64,000 bases of DNA from Pseudomonas sp. PDNC002 (GTDB lineage: Bacteria; Pseudomonadota; Gammaproteobacteria; Pseudomonadales; Pseudomonadaceae): assembly GCF_016919445.1 (NCBI RefSeq), contig NZ_CP070356.1:2202001-2266000 (forward strand), in the 5' to 3' direction. Positions within the stretch are counted from its first letter, which is position 1. Every line of letters begins with the position of its first letter. Positions 1-8,592 of the stretch are shown piece by piece. Both the position numbers and the translations under genes were made by a program. The notes beneath the pieces were generated by a model, which was given only the letters and a program-made list of their open reading frames with translations, was not told the origin of the DNA and did no database searches.

Positions 1-1
1 C

Positions 2-199
2 TTCACCCTGGTCGGCATGCACGGCCTGCACGTATCCGCAGGCCTGCTGTGGATGCTGGTGCTGATGGCGCAGATCGGCACCCGTGGCCTGACCGCGCAG
101 AACAACACCCGCATGATGTGCCTGAGCCTGTTCTGGCACTTCCTGGACATCGTCTGGATCTGCGTCTTCACCGTCGTCTACCTGATGGGGGCTCTGTAA
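2..199 (+). CDS. cyoC: Cytochrome o ubiquinol oxidase subunit III, C-terminal fragment
   Basis: Only the last 65 codons are inside the window, and the gene begins upstream of base 1. The fragment reads [15 protein letters not shown] at the left edge and ends in two hydrophobic helices, as expected of the heme-copper oxidase subunit III family. Subunit III is part of the inner-membrane cytochrome bo3 quinol oxidase, which reduces oxygen with electrons from ubiquinol and pumps protons. Its TAA stop shares one base with the ATG of the next gene, so it is translationally coupled to cyoD. The identification rests on this short C-terminus plus the cyoD-cyoE genes that follow in the canonical order. 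Confidence 0.9.
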   Translation, partial: FTLVGMHGLHVSAGLLWMLVLMAQIGTRGLTAQNNTRMMCLSLFWHFLDIVWICVFTVVYLMGAL

Positions 200-564
200 T
201 GACCGCTGCTGCACATCATCACGACTCCCACGGCGCCCACGGCCACGACTCCCACGGTGCCGGCCACGGCAGCCTGGGTTCGTACGCCATCGGCTTCGTG
301 CTCTCGGTGATCCTGACCGCGATCCCGTTCTACATGGTCATCGACGGTGGCTTCTCGCGTCACGCCACCCTGCTGACCATGGTGATCCTGGGCCTGGTTC
401 AGGTCGTCGTGCACCTGATCTGCTTCCTGCACATGAACTTCAGCTCCGAAGGTCGCTGGAACGTCATGGCATTCATCTTCACCGCCATCATCATCCTGCT
501 GGTGGTCGGTCTGTCGCTGTGGATCATCTACACCGCAGACACCCTGATGATGCCGATGCCCTGA
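199..564 (+). CDS. cyoD: Cytochrome o ubiquinol oxidase subunit IV
   Basis: This 121-residue protein has a histidine-rich cytoplasmic N-terminus ([19 protein letters not shown]) followed by three hydrophobic helices at roughly residues 28-50, 57-79 and 88-112. That is the size and layout of CyoD, the small subunit IV that assists assembly of the bo3 quinol oxidase, particularly the CuB site. The start ATG overlaps the cyoC stop by one base, so I chose it over upstream in-frame starts that would lie inside cyoC. The His-rich tail is longer than in the enterobacterial protein and may bind metal, but that is inference. Confidence 0.93.
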   Translation: MTAAAHHHDSHGAHGHDSHGAGHGSLGSYAIGFVLSVILTAIPFYMVIDGGFSRHATLLTMVILGLVQVVVHLICFLHMNFSSEGRWNVMAFIFTAIIILLVVGLSLWIIYTADTLMMPMP

Positions 565-575
565 GGGCCGATGCC

Positions 576-1463
576 GTGAAACTCAAGCGTTATCTCCTGG
601 TCGCCAAGCCGGGCATCATCTTCGGAAACCTGATCGCGGTGGCTGGGGGATATTTCCTCGCCGCTCGCGGCAGCGTTGACCCGATGCTGCTGCTGGCCAC
701 CGTGATCGGCCTGTCGCTGGTGGTTGCCAGTGGTTGTGTGTTCAACAACTGCATCGACCGCGACATCGATCGCTTCATGGAGCGTACCCGCAGCCGTGTC
801 ACCGTGACCGGGCAGATCTCGCTGAAGGCCGCCCTGGCCCACGGCGTGGTGCTCGGTGTGGCGGGCTTCGGCCTGCTGGCGTGGAAGACCAACGTGCAGG
901 CAACCCTGCTCGCGGCGTTCGGCTTCTTCGTCTACGTCGTGCTCTACAGCCTCTGGCTCAAGCGCGCCTCGGTCTACGGCACACTGGTCGGCAGTCTCTC
1001 CGGAGCCATGCCGCCAGTGGTGGGCTACTGCGCCGCCAGCGGTCACTTCGACATGGGCGCGGCGGTGCTGCTGCTGATCTTCTGCCTGTGGCAGATGCCG
1101 CACAGCTACGCCATCGCGATCTTCCGTCTCAACGACTACCGCGCCGCCGGGATTCCCGTACTGCCGGTGGAGCGGGGCATCGAAGCGACCAAGAAGCAGA
1201 TCCTCTACTACGTGCTGGCCTTCGGCCTGGCGACCCTGCTGCTGACCGTCACCGGCTTCGCCGGCTACGGTTACCTGGTGGTGGCGCTGGCTGTCAGCGC
1301 CTGGTGGCTGTTCATCGCGGTGAAAGGCTTCAGTGCCGAAGACGATCGCCGCTGGGCCCGCCAGTTGTTCGCCTTCTCCATCATCGCGATCAGCGTGCTG
1401 AGCCTGATGATGTCCATCGACTTCCAGGCCATCCCGGCCCAGTCGATGCTGGCGGCGCTGTAA
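576..1463 (+). CDS. cyoE: Protoheme IX farnesyltransferase (heme O synthase)
   Basis: This 295-residue UbiA-family prenyltransferase converts heme B to heme O, the cofactor of the bo3 oxidase encoded just upstream. The Asp-rich prenyl-diphosphate/Mg motif is visible as [18 protein letters not shown] near residues 62-79. The second conserved loop has [11 protein letters not shown] near residue 188, and seven or more hydrophobic helices alternate with these loops. The GTG start is chosen because GAGGG lies about 9 bases upstream and the protein then begins [13 protein letters not shown], as in other CyoE proteins. It is the last gene of the operon and ends before a strong terminator. Confidence 0.95.
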   Translation: MKLKRYLLVAKPGIIFGNLIAVAGGYFLAARGSVDPMLLLATVIGLSLVVASGCVFNNCIDRDIDRFMERTRSRVTVTGQISLKAALAHGVVLGVAGFGLLAWKTNVQATLLAAFGFFVYVVLYSLWLKRASVYGTLVGSLSGAMPPVVGYCAASGHFDMGAAVLLLIFCLWQMPHSYAIAIFRLNDYRAAGIPVLPVERGIEATKKQILYYVLAFGLATLLLTVTGFAGYGYLVVALAVSAWWLFIAVKGFSAEDDRRWARQLFAFSIIAISVLSLMMSIDFQAIPAQSMLAAL

Positions 1464-1481
1464 GGCTGCTCGGCTGCAACG

Positions 1482-1511
1482 AAAAAGCCGCCCCTCGGGG
1501 CGGCTTTTTTT
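1482..1511 (+). terminator. Rho-independent terminator of the cyo operon
   Basis: A GC-rich stem (AAAAAGCCGCCCC, loop TC, GGGGCGGCTTTTTT) ends in a run of seven T residues 18 bases after the cyoE stop. The flanking A and T runs make it symmetrical, so it could also stop transcription arriving from the right. Confidence 0.9.
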
Positions 1512-1572
1512 GTGCGCGTCATTCCGATACGGACGATGTGCTCGCTCCTACAGGGTGGCACCGATGCTCCTG

Positions 1573-1725
1573 TAGGAGCGGACCTTGTCCGCGAAGGCCG
1601 TATAAACGGCCATCGGTATTCCCAGGTGGAACGGGCAAATCGGTGATGGATTTCGCGGATAGGATCCGCTCCTACAGGTGAGACACCGTGTTCGCCTCGC
1701 GCGTAGGAGCGGACTCCGTCCGCGA
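1573..1725. repeat. Cluster of three REP sequences (TAGGAGCGGA family)
   Basis: Three copies of a 22-bp sequence lie between cyoE and ndh. One is at 1573-1594 in forward orientation, one at 1653-1674 in reverse orientation (a variant with GGATAGGATCC in the core), and one at 1704-1725 in forward orientation (core GGACTCCGTCC). Each carries an internal imperfect palindrome such as GCGGACCTTGTCCGC. The first two form an inverted pair of the REPIN type. The same family recurs at about 26.8, 46.0 and 60.2-60.3 kb. No RAYT transposase is present in the window to explain its mobility. Confidence 0.85.
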
Positions 1726-1736
1726 TCGCTATCCGG

Positions 1737-3035
1737 TCAATGCAATTTCAACCTAGGCTCCGTACTGCGCCCGATCCGATCCGCAATCATCAACAACGCC
1801 GTGCGGAACGGCCCGTACAGCGCCATCTGGTGCATGCGGTACAGAGACACATAGAACATCCGCGCCAGCCAGCCTTCCAGCTTCACGCTGCCCATCAGGT
1901 TACCCATCAGGTTGCCCACCGCGCTGAAGCGCGACAGCGAGATCAGCGAGCCGTAATCGGTGTAGCGGTACTCCGGCAGCGGCTTGCCATCCAACTTCGC
2001 GACCAGTGCCTTGGCCAGCAATGAGGCCTGCTGGTGAGCGGCCTGGGCGCGCGGCGGCACAGTGCGTTCGCTGCCATCGCCCATGGGGCAGGCAGCGCAG
2101 TCACCGAAGGCGAAGATGTCGTCGTCACGGGTGGTTTGCAGTGTGGAACGCACCACCAACTGGTTGATGCGATTGGTCTCCAGGCCGTCGATCTCCTTGA
2201 GCAGGCTCGGCGCGCGGATACCCGCTGCCCACACTTTCAGGCTCGCCGGAATGAATTCGCCGGCAGAAGTGCGCAGGCCATCGGCTGTTACTTCCTGCAC
2301 CGCCGAACCGGTGGCCACGCGCACGCCGAGCTTCTCCAGCGTCTGGTGTACCGGCTGGCTGATGCGCTCGGGCAGTGCCGGCAGCACACGCGGGCCGGCC
2401 TCGATCAGGGTGATGCGCATGTTCTGCGGCTGGATGCCGGTCAGCCCGTAGGCCGCCAGTTCCTGCGCGGCGTGGTGCAGCTCGGCCGATAGCTCGACGC
2501 CCGTGGCGCCTGCGCCAACGATGGCGACGCTGATCTGGTCGTCCTTGTCCTGCCCAGCATGGGCGCGCAGGTAATGAGTGAGCAGCTGCTTGTGGAAGCG
2601 CTCAGCCTGCTCGCGGGTGTCGAGGAAGATGCAGTGGTCCGCGGCGCCTGCGGTGCCGAAGTCATTGGTGGTGCTGCCGATGGACAGGACCAGCGTGTCG
2701 TACTCCAGGCCGCGTGCGGGCACCAGTTCCTCGCCCTGCTCATCGAGCGTGGCGGCGAGCTGGATGCGCTTGCTCGCGCGGTCCAGGCCATCGAGGCGGC
2801 CGAGCTGGAATTCGAAGTGGTTCCATTTCGCCTGGGCGACGTAGTTCAGCTCATCCTCCGAGGAGTTGAGCGAGCCGGCGGCGACTTCGTGCAGAAGGGG
2901 TTTCCAGATGTGGGTGAGGTTGGCATCGACGAGCGTAATGCGCGCCTTGCCTTTTTTACCCAGGGTGCGGCCGAGACGGGTCGCGAGCTCCAGCCCGCCG
3001 GCGCCGCCGCCGACGATCACGATACGATGGGACAT
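1737..3035 (-). CDS. ndh: Type II NADH:quinone oxidoreductase (NDH-2)
   Basis: This 432-residue flavoprotein passes electrons from NADH to the quinone pool without pumping protons and attaches to the inner membrane through its C-terminal region. The N-terminal dinucleotide fold is seen as VGGGAGGLELATRLG at residues 7-21. A second nucleotide site, VGAGATGVELSAEL, is near residue 170, and the FGDCAACP flavin motif is near residue 310. The length is typical of bacterial NDH-2. It lies 53 bases downstream of a small DUF3094 gene on the same strand and is probably co-transcribed with it. A PAO1-like neighbourhood (ndh, then DUF1780) supports the call. Confidence 0.93.
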   Translation of the reverse strand: MSHRIVIVGGGAGGLELATRLGRTLGKKGKARITLVDANLTHIWKPLLHEVAAGSLNSSEDELNYVAQAKWNHFEFQLGRLDGLDRASKRIQLAATLDEQGEELVPARGLEYDTLVLSIGSTTNDFGTAGAADHCIFLDTREQAERFHKQLLTHYLRAHAGQDKDDQISVAIVGAGATGVELSAELHHAAQELAAYGLTGIQPQNMRITLIEAGPRVLPALPERISQPVHQTLEKLGVRVATGSAVQEVTADGLRTSAGEFIPASLKVWAAGIRAPSLLKEIDGLETNRINQLVVRSTLQTTRDDDIFAFGDCAACPMGDGSERTVPPRAQAAHQQASLLAKALVAKLDGKPLPEYRYTDYGSLISLSRFSAVGNLMGNLMGSVKLEGWLARMFYVSLYRMHQMALYGPFRTALLMIADRIGRSTEPRLKLH

Positions 3036-3088
3036 GGTGCATTCTCATAGCTTAAGGAATCCTGTATTGGCCCGTGGCGGCACGGCGC

Positions 3089-3259
3089 TCACGCAAGGTA
3101 GGCCAGGAGGCGGCTCAGCAAACCCAGGGCAATGACCACCGCGAGCAAGCCCCCCATCATCAGCCAGGGCTTGAACGGCGCGCGTTCGACCTGGTGTACG
3201 GGGGAGCTGAGGTAGTGATCGACCTTCTGCTGGTCTTCGGGGCTCAAGCGGCTGGGCAT
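3089..3259 (-). CDS. DUF3094-type small membrane protein
   Basis: This 56-residue protein starts MPSRLSPEDQQKVDHYLS and ends in one hydrophobic helix (residues about 32-54, WLMMGGLLAVVIALGLL). The combination of an N-terminal LSPEDQ-K-D-YLSSPVHQVER segment and a single C-terminal membrane span matches what I know of the DUF3094 family of Pseudomonas, whose function is unknown. A GGAGG ribosome site lies 6 bases before the ATG. It is the first gene ahead of ndh on the minus strand, so a role near the respiratory membrane is possible but unproven. Confidence 0.75.
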   Translation of the reverse strand: MPSRLSPEDQQKVDHYLSSPVHQVERAPFKPWLMMGGLLAVVIALGLLSRLLAYLA

Positions 3260-3353
3260 GGGCGGCCTCCGTTTATAATGTCGAGCATTCTAGTAGGGCT
3301 TGGACGCCCCCTCAATGCGCTGCCGATCAATGCAGCGTTGCAGCGGCGCATAT

Positions 3354-3983
3354 TTACAGGCCGACCCCCATGTCGAACAGGATGCTGCGCCCCAGGCTGC
3401 CGCGCAGGAAATCCGGCGCATCACTATGGGCGAAGAGCACGCGGGCGAAGGTCGGCCCCACCAGCGAGAGTGAGCGCCAACCCTGGCGCAGGTACTCGGT
3501 CGGCGGTGGAAAAGGGGTGTTGAAGTCCGGCGTCTCGCGCTTGAGGCTGACGAAGGCGAGCAGGTCCAGTTCGCGCGGGTCGATGCCGCGCTCGGTGTAG
3601 TTATGTGCCTTCTTGCGCAGCGTTGGCGCCAGGCGCGCCTGCAGTTCCGCGCAGGGAATCCGCCGGGGCCGCTGCTCGCGGCGGATCAACTGGTTGATGC
3701 TCTGCGCCATGCGCCGGCGCAGCAGCTCTTCCTTCCATTCCTCATTGAGCCGCCGGCCCTGATCGAGCACGAAGAACACCTCGAAGCTCGCATCGCGGAA
3801 CAGCACATCCGGCGGCTGTTGCGTCGGCGCCACGAAGTCTTCCTGGCGATAAGGCACCTTGAGTGCCTGCAGCAGGCGCTGGCAGGCCCAGCACTCCCGT
3901 TCCCACTTGCGGGCATTGGAAAGGAAGTCGTTGGCTTGCTCCGCCTGGCGCGTCAGCAGGCGCAGATAGTCGGACTCGTTCAT
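3354..3983 (-). CDS. DUF1780 family protein
   Basis: This 209-residue soluble protein resembles the DUF1780 family, whose P. aeruginosa member (PA4535) sits in the same neighbourhood. It starts MNESDYLRLLTRQAEQANDFLSN and contains a WERECWACQRLLQAL segment with two Cys residues near 32-35. The central part (DVLFRDASFEVFFVLDQGRR) resembles a nuclease-like or beta-rich core, but I can see no certain catalytic motif. The biochemical function is not known to me. It is read divergently from the next gene, with 90 bases between the two starts. Confidence 0.7.
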   Translation of the reverse strand: MNESDYLRLLTRQAEQANDFLSNARKWERECWACQRLLQALKVPYRQEDFVAPTQQPPDVLFRDASFEVFFVLDQGRRLNEEWKEELLRRRMAQSINQLIRREQRPRRIPCAELQARLAPTLRKKAHNYTERGIDPRELDLLAFVSLKRETPDFNTPFPPPTEYLRQGWRSLSLVGPTFARVLFAHSDAPDFLRGSLGRSILFDMGVGL

Positions 3984-4073
3984 GCCTCAAGCATAGTTGC
4001 TGGCAGGAGCGGGCGGGCGTGAATGGCGGTGTAGACTGTTGCCAATCATTGGCGCGTCGGGCAAGGGGGAAGC

Positions 4074-4538
4074 GTGAGACGACTGTTGGGCGGGTTGCTG
4101 TTGATGGTGCTGGCGAGTGCGGCCGTGGCACAGGAGTCTCCGGCCATCGGCTGGACGCTGCTGGACCAGTTCGACAAACCCTACACCGCGACCTCCGACT
4201 TGAAGGTGCTGCTCATCGCCCACGATATGGCAGGCTCGAAACTGGTGAAAGCGGCGCTGGCGGATCGCCCGGAAGGCTATCTCGATGCGCGGCATGCCGC
4301 TTTCGTCGCCGATATCAGCCGCATGCCGGCGCCCATCTCGAAGCTGTTCGCCGTACCGGCCATGCGCGACTATGCCTATCGCGTGTTGCTCGACCGCGAG
4401 CCGCGCGTGGCCAATCGCTTCCCGGCCACGGTCGATGCGGTGACCTGGCTGCAGCTGGAGCAAGGCAAGGTCGTTGCCACGCGCAGCTATGACTCGGCCG
4501 ATGCCCTGCGCCAGGCGCTGGAGCGGGGCGCGCCGTGA
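4074..4538 (+). CDS. Hypothetical exported protein, possible thioredoxin-like fold
   Basis: This 154-residue protein has a clear signal peptide (MRRLLGGLLLMVLASAAVAQ, cleaved after about residue 19). The mature part begins IGWTLLDQFDKPYT and continues with LKVLLIAHDMAGSKLVKAAL. That resembles the opening of a peroxiredoxin- or thioredoxin-like fold, but no redox-active Cys is present. The GTG start follows an AAGGGGGAAG ribosome site and gives the signal peptide its proper length. It overlaps the following membrane-protein gene by 4 bases, so the pair is probably co-translated. I do not recognise a named family, and the periplasmic location is an inference from the leader. Confidence 0.65.
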   Translation: MRRLLGGLLLMVLASAAVAQESPAIGWTLLDQFDKPYTATSDLKVLLIAHDMAGSKLVKAALADRPEGYLDARHAAFVADISRMPAPISKLFAVPAMRDYAYRVLLDREPRVANRFPATVDAVTWLQLEQGKVVATRSYDSADALRQALERGAP

Positions 4539-5224
4539 TCGCTGCGCAGTTGCTGTCCGAGGAAACCCTCGAGATCGGCTGGGCGATCTACCTGCCCATC
4601 GTCGCCTGGGCCATCTGGCGCGCGCCCTGGTTGGAGCTGGTCAGCGACTTTCGCCGCCAGCACCTGGTGTTCGGCACCATGCTCGGGCTGTTCCTGCTCT
4701 GGCTGGTGCGGAGGGACTTCGCGTCCGGAGTGTCCTTCCACTTCATCGGCATGACCGCCGTGACCCTGCTGCTGGACTGGCCGTTGGCGATCATCGTCGG
4801 ACTGGTGGCGCAGCTGGGCCTGTGCGCGATTGGCCGCCAGGACTGGGCGGCCATCGGCATCAACGGCATCCTGCTGATCCTGATTCCGGTGCTGATCACC
4901 GAGGTGGCGGCGATCCTTGTCGAGCGCCGGCAGCCGCGCAACCTGTTCGTTTATATCTTCTGCTCGGGATTCTTCCCGGCGGCGCTGGCGGCGGTTTGCA
5001 GCCTGATGCTTGGGTTGGGCCTGCTGTGGATGGACGGCCTGTTCCCCATGCCGCCGTGGATCGAGGATTTCATCGGCTACCTGTGGCTGATCATGTTTCC
5101 CGAGGCTTTCATCAACGGCACCATCGTCACCGGCCTGGTGGTCTTCTACCCGGACTGGCTGGAGACCTTCAACCGGACGCGCTATCTGCAAGCGCCCTGG
5201 AAGGATGACGATGAACCGCGCTGA
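4535..5224 (+). CDS. Conserved polytopic inner-membrane protein (COG3235-like)
   Basis: This 229-residue protein has about six or seven hydrophobic helices, for example WAIYLPIVAWAIW, FGTMLGLFLLWLV, AIIVGLVAQLGLC and FVYIFCSGFFPAAL. It looks like the uncharacterised COG3235 membrane proteins, which resemble permease components of cobalt/energy-coupling transporters. No ATPase or solute-binding gene is adjacent. The GTG start overlaps the upstream gene in a GTGA arrangement, tying it to the exported protein before it. Function is unknown; a membrane partner for the periplasmic product of the upstream gene is plausible. Confidence 0.6.
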   Translation: MIAAQLLSEETLEIGWAIYLPIVAWAIWRAPWLELVSDFRRQHLVFGTMLGLFLLWLVRRDFASGVSFHFIGMTAVTLLLDWPLAIIVGLVAQLGLCAIGRQDWAAIGINGILLILIPVLITEVAAILVERRQPRNLFVYIFCSGFFPAALAAVCSLMLGLGLLWMDGLFPMPPWIEDFIGYLWLIMFPEAFINGTIVTGLVVFYPDWLETFNRTRYLQAPWKDDDEPR

Positions 5225-5331
5225 TGCGCCGTCATCGACGCCCCGCATCGTCCCCGTCGTTTGATCCACGTCAGTTCGGACGCGTCTTGTGATCGGGGAA
5301 GCTTGGTCCCCCATTCGCTAGGAGATTTCCG

Positions 5332-5547
5332 ATGAGCATTCACAGCTGGGCCGAGCAGCGCCTCCAGGAGCTGCTGATCGAGGCGGAAGCGGCAGGGCAG
5401 GACCCGCAACTGATGTTGCGGGCCATGCTCAGCGCGGTGGTGCAGGCCAATGCCCAGGTGCGTACGCAGGAAGACCTGGGCCACGAACTGCGATTCCTGG
5501 CCGACAACCTCGACGAGGAGCGGGACTACACCTTCATGCGTCCCTGA
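5332..5547 (+). CDS. Small conserved hypothetical protein, 71 residues
   Basis: The product (MSIHSWAEQRLQELLIEAEA...) is acidic and mostly helical, has no signal peptide or membrane span, and contains 11 Glu and 5 Asp. The ATG follows a good ribosome site, AGGAGATTT, and the gene ends just before a terminator, so it is probably a genuine single-gene unit. Small acidic helical proteins at this position are familiar in Pseudomonas, but I do not know a function for it. Confidence 0.6.
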   Translation: MSIHSWAEQRLQELLIEAEAAGQDPQLMLRAMLSAVVQANAQVRTQEDLGHELRFLADNLDEERDYTFMRP

Positions 5548-5585
5548 TTGAAATTCCCGCATCCGCAGGAGCAAAGGGCGGCACA

Positions 5586-5616
5586 CAAAAAAGCCGCCTT
5601 TCGGGGCGGCTTTTTC
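5586..5616. terminator. Bidirectional Rho-independent terminator
   Basis: The hairpin AAAAAAGCCGCC-TTTC-GGGGCGGCTTTTT has A and T runs on both sides. It lies between the convergent ends of the 71-residue gene and yacG, so it serves both strands. Confidence 0.88.
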
Positions 5617-5621
5617 ACGGA

Positions 5622-5825
5622 TCAATGTCCGCGTGGCTTTTCCAGATCGCCGGAGAACAGCTCGTCTTCCTGGTTATCGCTGGGAATGGCGTGTTCTTCC
5701 GCCGCCCAGGCGCCAAGGTCGATCAGCTTGCAACGGTGCGAGCAGAAGGGGCGGAATTCGTTCTTGGCGCTCCATTCAACAGGGGCGCCGCAGGTGGGGC
5801 ATTCCACGGTCAGGGGTTGGCTCAT
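5622..5825 (-). CDS. yacG: DNA gyrase inhibitor / zinc protein YacG
   Basis: This 67-residue zinc protein has the four-cysteine pattern C-x2-C (residues 9-12, ECPTCGAP) and C-x3-C (FCSHRCK, about residues 28-32), followed by the conserved [13 protein letters not shown] segment. In E. coli YacG binds gyrase B and inhibits DNA binding. The start ATG overlaps the end of coaE by 4 bases, the usual coaE-yacG coupling in gammaproteobacteria. It is the last gene of the minus-strand pilB-pilC-pilD-coaE-yacG group. Confidence 0.93.
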   Translation of the reverse strand: MSQPLTVECPTCGAPVEWSAKNEFRPFCSHRCKLIDLGAWAAEEHAIPSDNQEDELFSGDLEKPRGH

Positions 5826-6430
5826 GGTTGTCCTCCACGCAGGCCTAGATAGAACTGATGCAGACGCTCGACCTGCTGGTGCAGGTGGGAAAGGTCTCCA
5901 TCGTTGAGCAGCACGTCGTCCGCGTGCTTGAGTCGGTCATCGCGCAAGGCCTGGGCCTTGAGGATCGCGCGGACCTGTTCTTCGGACACCTTGTCGCGCT
6001 GCATCGTGCGCTCCAGTTGCAGGTGTTCGGGGGTGTCCACCACCAGCACGCGCTGGGTCATGCGGTGCTGCCCGGACTCTACCAGTAGCGGTGAAACCAG
6101 GATGGCGTAGGGCGACTGCGCCTGCGCCAGGTTGCTGGCGATCTCCTGGCCGATCAGCGGGTGCAGCAATTGTTCCAGCCAGCGGCGTTCGTCCTCCGCC
6201 TTGAAGATGCGCTCGCGCAGGGCGGCGCGGTTGAGCTGGCCGTCCGGCAGCAGCATGGTTTCGCCGAAGCGCTCGACGATCTTCGCCAGGGCAGGGCGGC
6301 CGGGTTCGACTACCCAGCGCGCGGCGTGGTCGGCGTCGACCATGTGTATGCCCAGCGAGGCAAAATGCTCGGCGGCGGCACTCTTGCCGCTGCCGATGCC
6401 GCCGGTGAGGCCCAGGATCCAGGGTTTCAT
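5822..6430 (-). CDS. coaE: Dephospho-CoA kinase
   Basis: This 202-residue P-loop kinase phosphorylates the ribose 3'-hydroxyl of dephospho-CoA in the last step of coenzyme A synthesis. The Walker A loop is [11 protein letters not shown] at residues 8-18, followed by the family motif [14 protein letters not shown] near residue 33. The length fits the family. It lies between pilD and yacG, the arrangement known from P. aeruginosa and E. coli (pilD/hofD, coaE, yacG). The cytoplasmic location and role are firm. Confidence 0.95.
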   Translation of the reverse strand: MKPWILGLTGGIGSGKSAAAEHFASLGIHMVDADHAARWVVEPGRPALAKIVERFGETMLLPDGQLNRAALRERIFKAEDERRWLEQLLHPLIGQEIASNLAQAQSPYAILVSPLLVESGQHRMTQRVLVVDTPEHLQLERTMQRDKVSEEQVRAILKAQALRDDRLKHADDVLLNDGDLSHLHQQVERLHQFYLGLRGGQP

Positions 6431-6495
6431 CGTTCTCCTTTCAGCCGGCCCGGTGGCCGTCCAGATGCGCCGACGGGACTCGGCGCGGGAGAGGG

Positions 6496-7368
6496 CTAGC
6501 GGAAACCGGCGAACTGCAGATAGGTCGCGGTTATTTGATCACCCCAGAGCAGCGCAATCCAGCCGGCAATGGCCAGATAGGGACCGAAGGGGATCGGCGT
6601 ACTGGTCTCGGCGTTGCGCAGGCGCAGGGTAATAATGCCCAGCACCGCACCGACCAGCGACGACAGCAGGATGGTCAGCGGCAATACCTGCCAGCCACCC
6701 CAGGCGCCGAGCATGGCCAGCAGCTTGAAGTCGCCGTAACCCATGCCCTCCTTGCCAGTGATCAGCTTGAACAGCCAGTACACCGACCACAGGCTCAGGT
6801 AGCCGAATACCGCGCCCCAGAGCGCATCGCCCAGACTGGCGAACAGGCCGAAGTAGTTGACGATCAGTCCCAGCCAGAGCAGCGGCAGCACCAGGGCGTC
6901 CGGTAGCAACTGGTGATCGACGTCGATCATGCTCATCGCCAGCAAGCCCCAGGTCAGCACCAGCATCGCCCCGGCCTGCCAGCCGAAGCCGTAGTGCCAG
7001 GCGATGAAGGCTGACAGGACACCGCAAGCCAGCTCCACCAATGGATAGCGCTTGCTGATCGGCGCCTTGCAGGACGAACACTTGCCGCCCAGCGCCAGCC
7101 AACTGACCACCGGGATGTTCTCCCAGGGCTTGATCTCGTGAGCGCAGTGCGGGCACTGGGAGTTAGGGAGAATGAGGTTGTAGGTACCCTTCGGCTCTTC
7201 GTCCGGCAAGTTCAGCGCCTCGCGCGCTTCACGCTGCCAACTGAGCTCCATCATCTTCGGAAGCCGATGGATCACCACATTGAGGAAGCTGCCGACCAGC
7301 AGGCCGAGCAGCGTTACGCACAAAACAAAGGCCAGCGGGGTGCTGGCCAGGAAGTCGACGACAGGCAT
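6496..7368 (-). CDS. pilD: Prepilin peptidase / N-methyltransferase PilD
   Basis: This 290-residue inner-membrane aspartyl protease cleaves the six-residue leader from PilA and other type IV pilin-like proteins and methylates the new N-terminal Phe. The cytoplasmic zinc loop has two CxxC pairs (CPHC near residue 71, CSSC near residue 97). The two catalytic aspartates lie in DVDHQLLPD near residue 148 and in the GYGDFK motif near residue 207. About eight helices are visible. It is the third gene of the pilB-pilC-pilD run, 3 bases from pilC, and also serves type II secretion pseudopilins elsewhere in the genome. Confidence 0.96.
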   Translation of the reverse strand: MPVVDFLASTPLAFVLCVTLLGLLVGSFLNVVIHRLPKMMELSWQREAREALNLPDEEPKGTYNLILPNSQCPHCAHEIKPWENIPVVSWLALGGKCSSCKAPISKRYPLVELACGVLSAFIAWHYGFGWQAGAMLVLTWGLLAMSMIDVDHQLLPDALVLPLLWLGLIVNYFGLFASLGDALWGAVFGYLSLWSVYWLFKLITGKEGMGYGDFKLLAMLGAWGGWQVLPLTILLSSLVGAVLGIITLRLRNAETSTPIPFGPYLAIAGWIALLWGDQITATYLQFAGFR

Positions 7369-7371
7369 GGG

Positions 7372-8589
7372 TTATACGACAGAGCCCAACTGGAAGATCG
7401 GCAGGTACATGGCAATGATCAGGCCGCCGACGAGGACCCCGAGAACAGCCATGATCATGGGTTCCATAAGTGTGGTCAGGTTGTCGACGGCGTTGTCGAC
7501 CTCTTCCTCGTAATAGCTGGCGACCTTATCGAGCATCGAGTCCAGAGAACCGGATTCTTCTCCGATGGCTGCCATCTGGATGGCCATGCTGGGGAAGACG
7601 CCGGTAGTCCGCATGGAGAAGTTGAGTTGGGTGCCGGAGGAGACGTCCTGCTTGATGCGATTGACTGCTGTACGGAATACAACGTTGCCAGTTGCGCCAG
7701 ATACAGAGTCCAAGGCTTCCACCAAGGGCACACCCGCGGCGAAGGTTGTCGACAAGGTACGTGCATAACGTGCTACCGCCGACTTGTAGAGGATACCGCC
7801 GACGATAGGCAGCTTAAGAATAGTACGGTCTGTCCCGTCCCTGAATTTTTCCGAGCGACGGTGGAGTTCTCGCAGAGCGAACGCAATGACGAATATTCCT
7901 ATCAGGAAGATGAACCACCACTCTTGCAGAACTTCAGATAGAGCGATGACCATCTGCGTGAAAGCTGGCAGTTCGGCACCGAAGCTCGAGAATACGGACT
8001 GGAACTGCGGGACAACCTTGATCAGCAGAATGGACGAAACGATGACCGCGACGACTACCACCGCAATGGGGTATGTCATGGCCTTCTTGATCTTGGCCTT
8101 GAGTGACTCGGTTTTTTCCTTGTAGGTGGCAACGCGGTCCAGCAACGTTTCCAGCGCGCCCGACTGTTCCCCTGCATCGACCAGGTTGCAGTAGAGATCG
8201 TCGAAATACATCGGTTTCTTGCGCAGCGAATTGGCGAGACTGTTGCCGGAGGCAACTTCCTGTTTGATCTCGTCGACCAGCTTGCGCATGTTGGGGTTAT
8301 CGAATCCCTCGCCGATGATGTCAAAAGACTGCAGCAGGGGAACGCCCGAACCCATCATTGTCGCCATCTGGCGCGTGAACAGGGCGATGTCCATGGGCTT
8401 GATTTTCTTGCCCTGGCCAAGCAGCGAAATACCCTTCTTGCGCACTTTGAGGGGGTTGATTCCCTGTTTGCGCAACTGGGCTTTCACGAGAGCGGTATTG
8501 GCCCCGGCAAGCTCCCCCTTGACCTTCCCGCCCTTTCGATCAGTGCCCTCCCAGGTAAAGACACTGGTCTTCAATGCTTTTTCCGCCAT
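7372..8589 (-). CDS. pilC: Type IV pilus inner-membrane platform protein PilC
   Basis: This 405-residue member of the PilC/GspF family forms the membrane platform on which the PilB and PilT motors act. Two homologous GspF domains are visible at about residues 70-195 and 275-400, each with the pattern FTRQMATMMGSGVPLLQSF or YARTLSTTFAAGVPLVEAL. Three hydrophobic helices follow the usual layout (near residues 172, 222 and 380). It sits directly between pilB and pilD. The regular length and intact repeats suggest it is functional. Confidence 0.96.
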   Translation of the reverse strand: MAEKALKTSVFTWEGTDRKGGKVKGELAGANTALVKAQLRKQGINPLKVRKKGISLLGQGKKIKPMDIALFTRQMATMMGSGVPLLQSFDIIGEGFDNPNMRKLVDEIKQEVASGNSLANSLRKKPMYFDDLYCNLVDAGEQSGALETLLDRVATYKEKTESLKAKIKKAMTYPIAVVVVAVIVSSILLIKVVPQFQSVFSSFGAELPAFTQMVIALSEVLQEWWFIFLIGIFVIAFALRELHRRSEKFRDGTDRTILKLPIVGGILYKSAVARYARTLSTTFAAGVPLVEALDSVSGATGNVVFRTAVNRIKQDVSSGTQLNFSMRTTGVFPSMAIQMAAIGEESGSLDSMLDKVASYYEEEVDNAVDNLTTLMEPMIMAVLGVLVGGLIIAMYLPIFQLGSVV

Positions 8590-8592
8590 GAA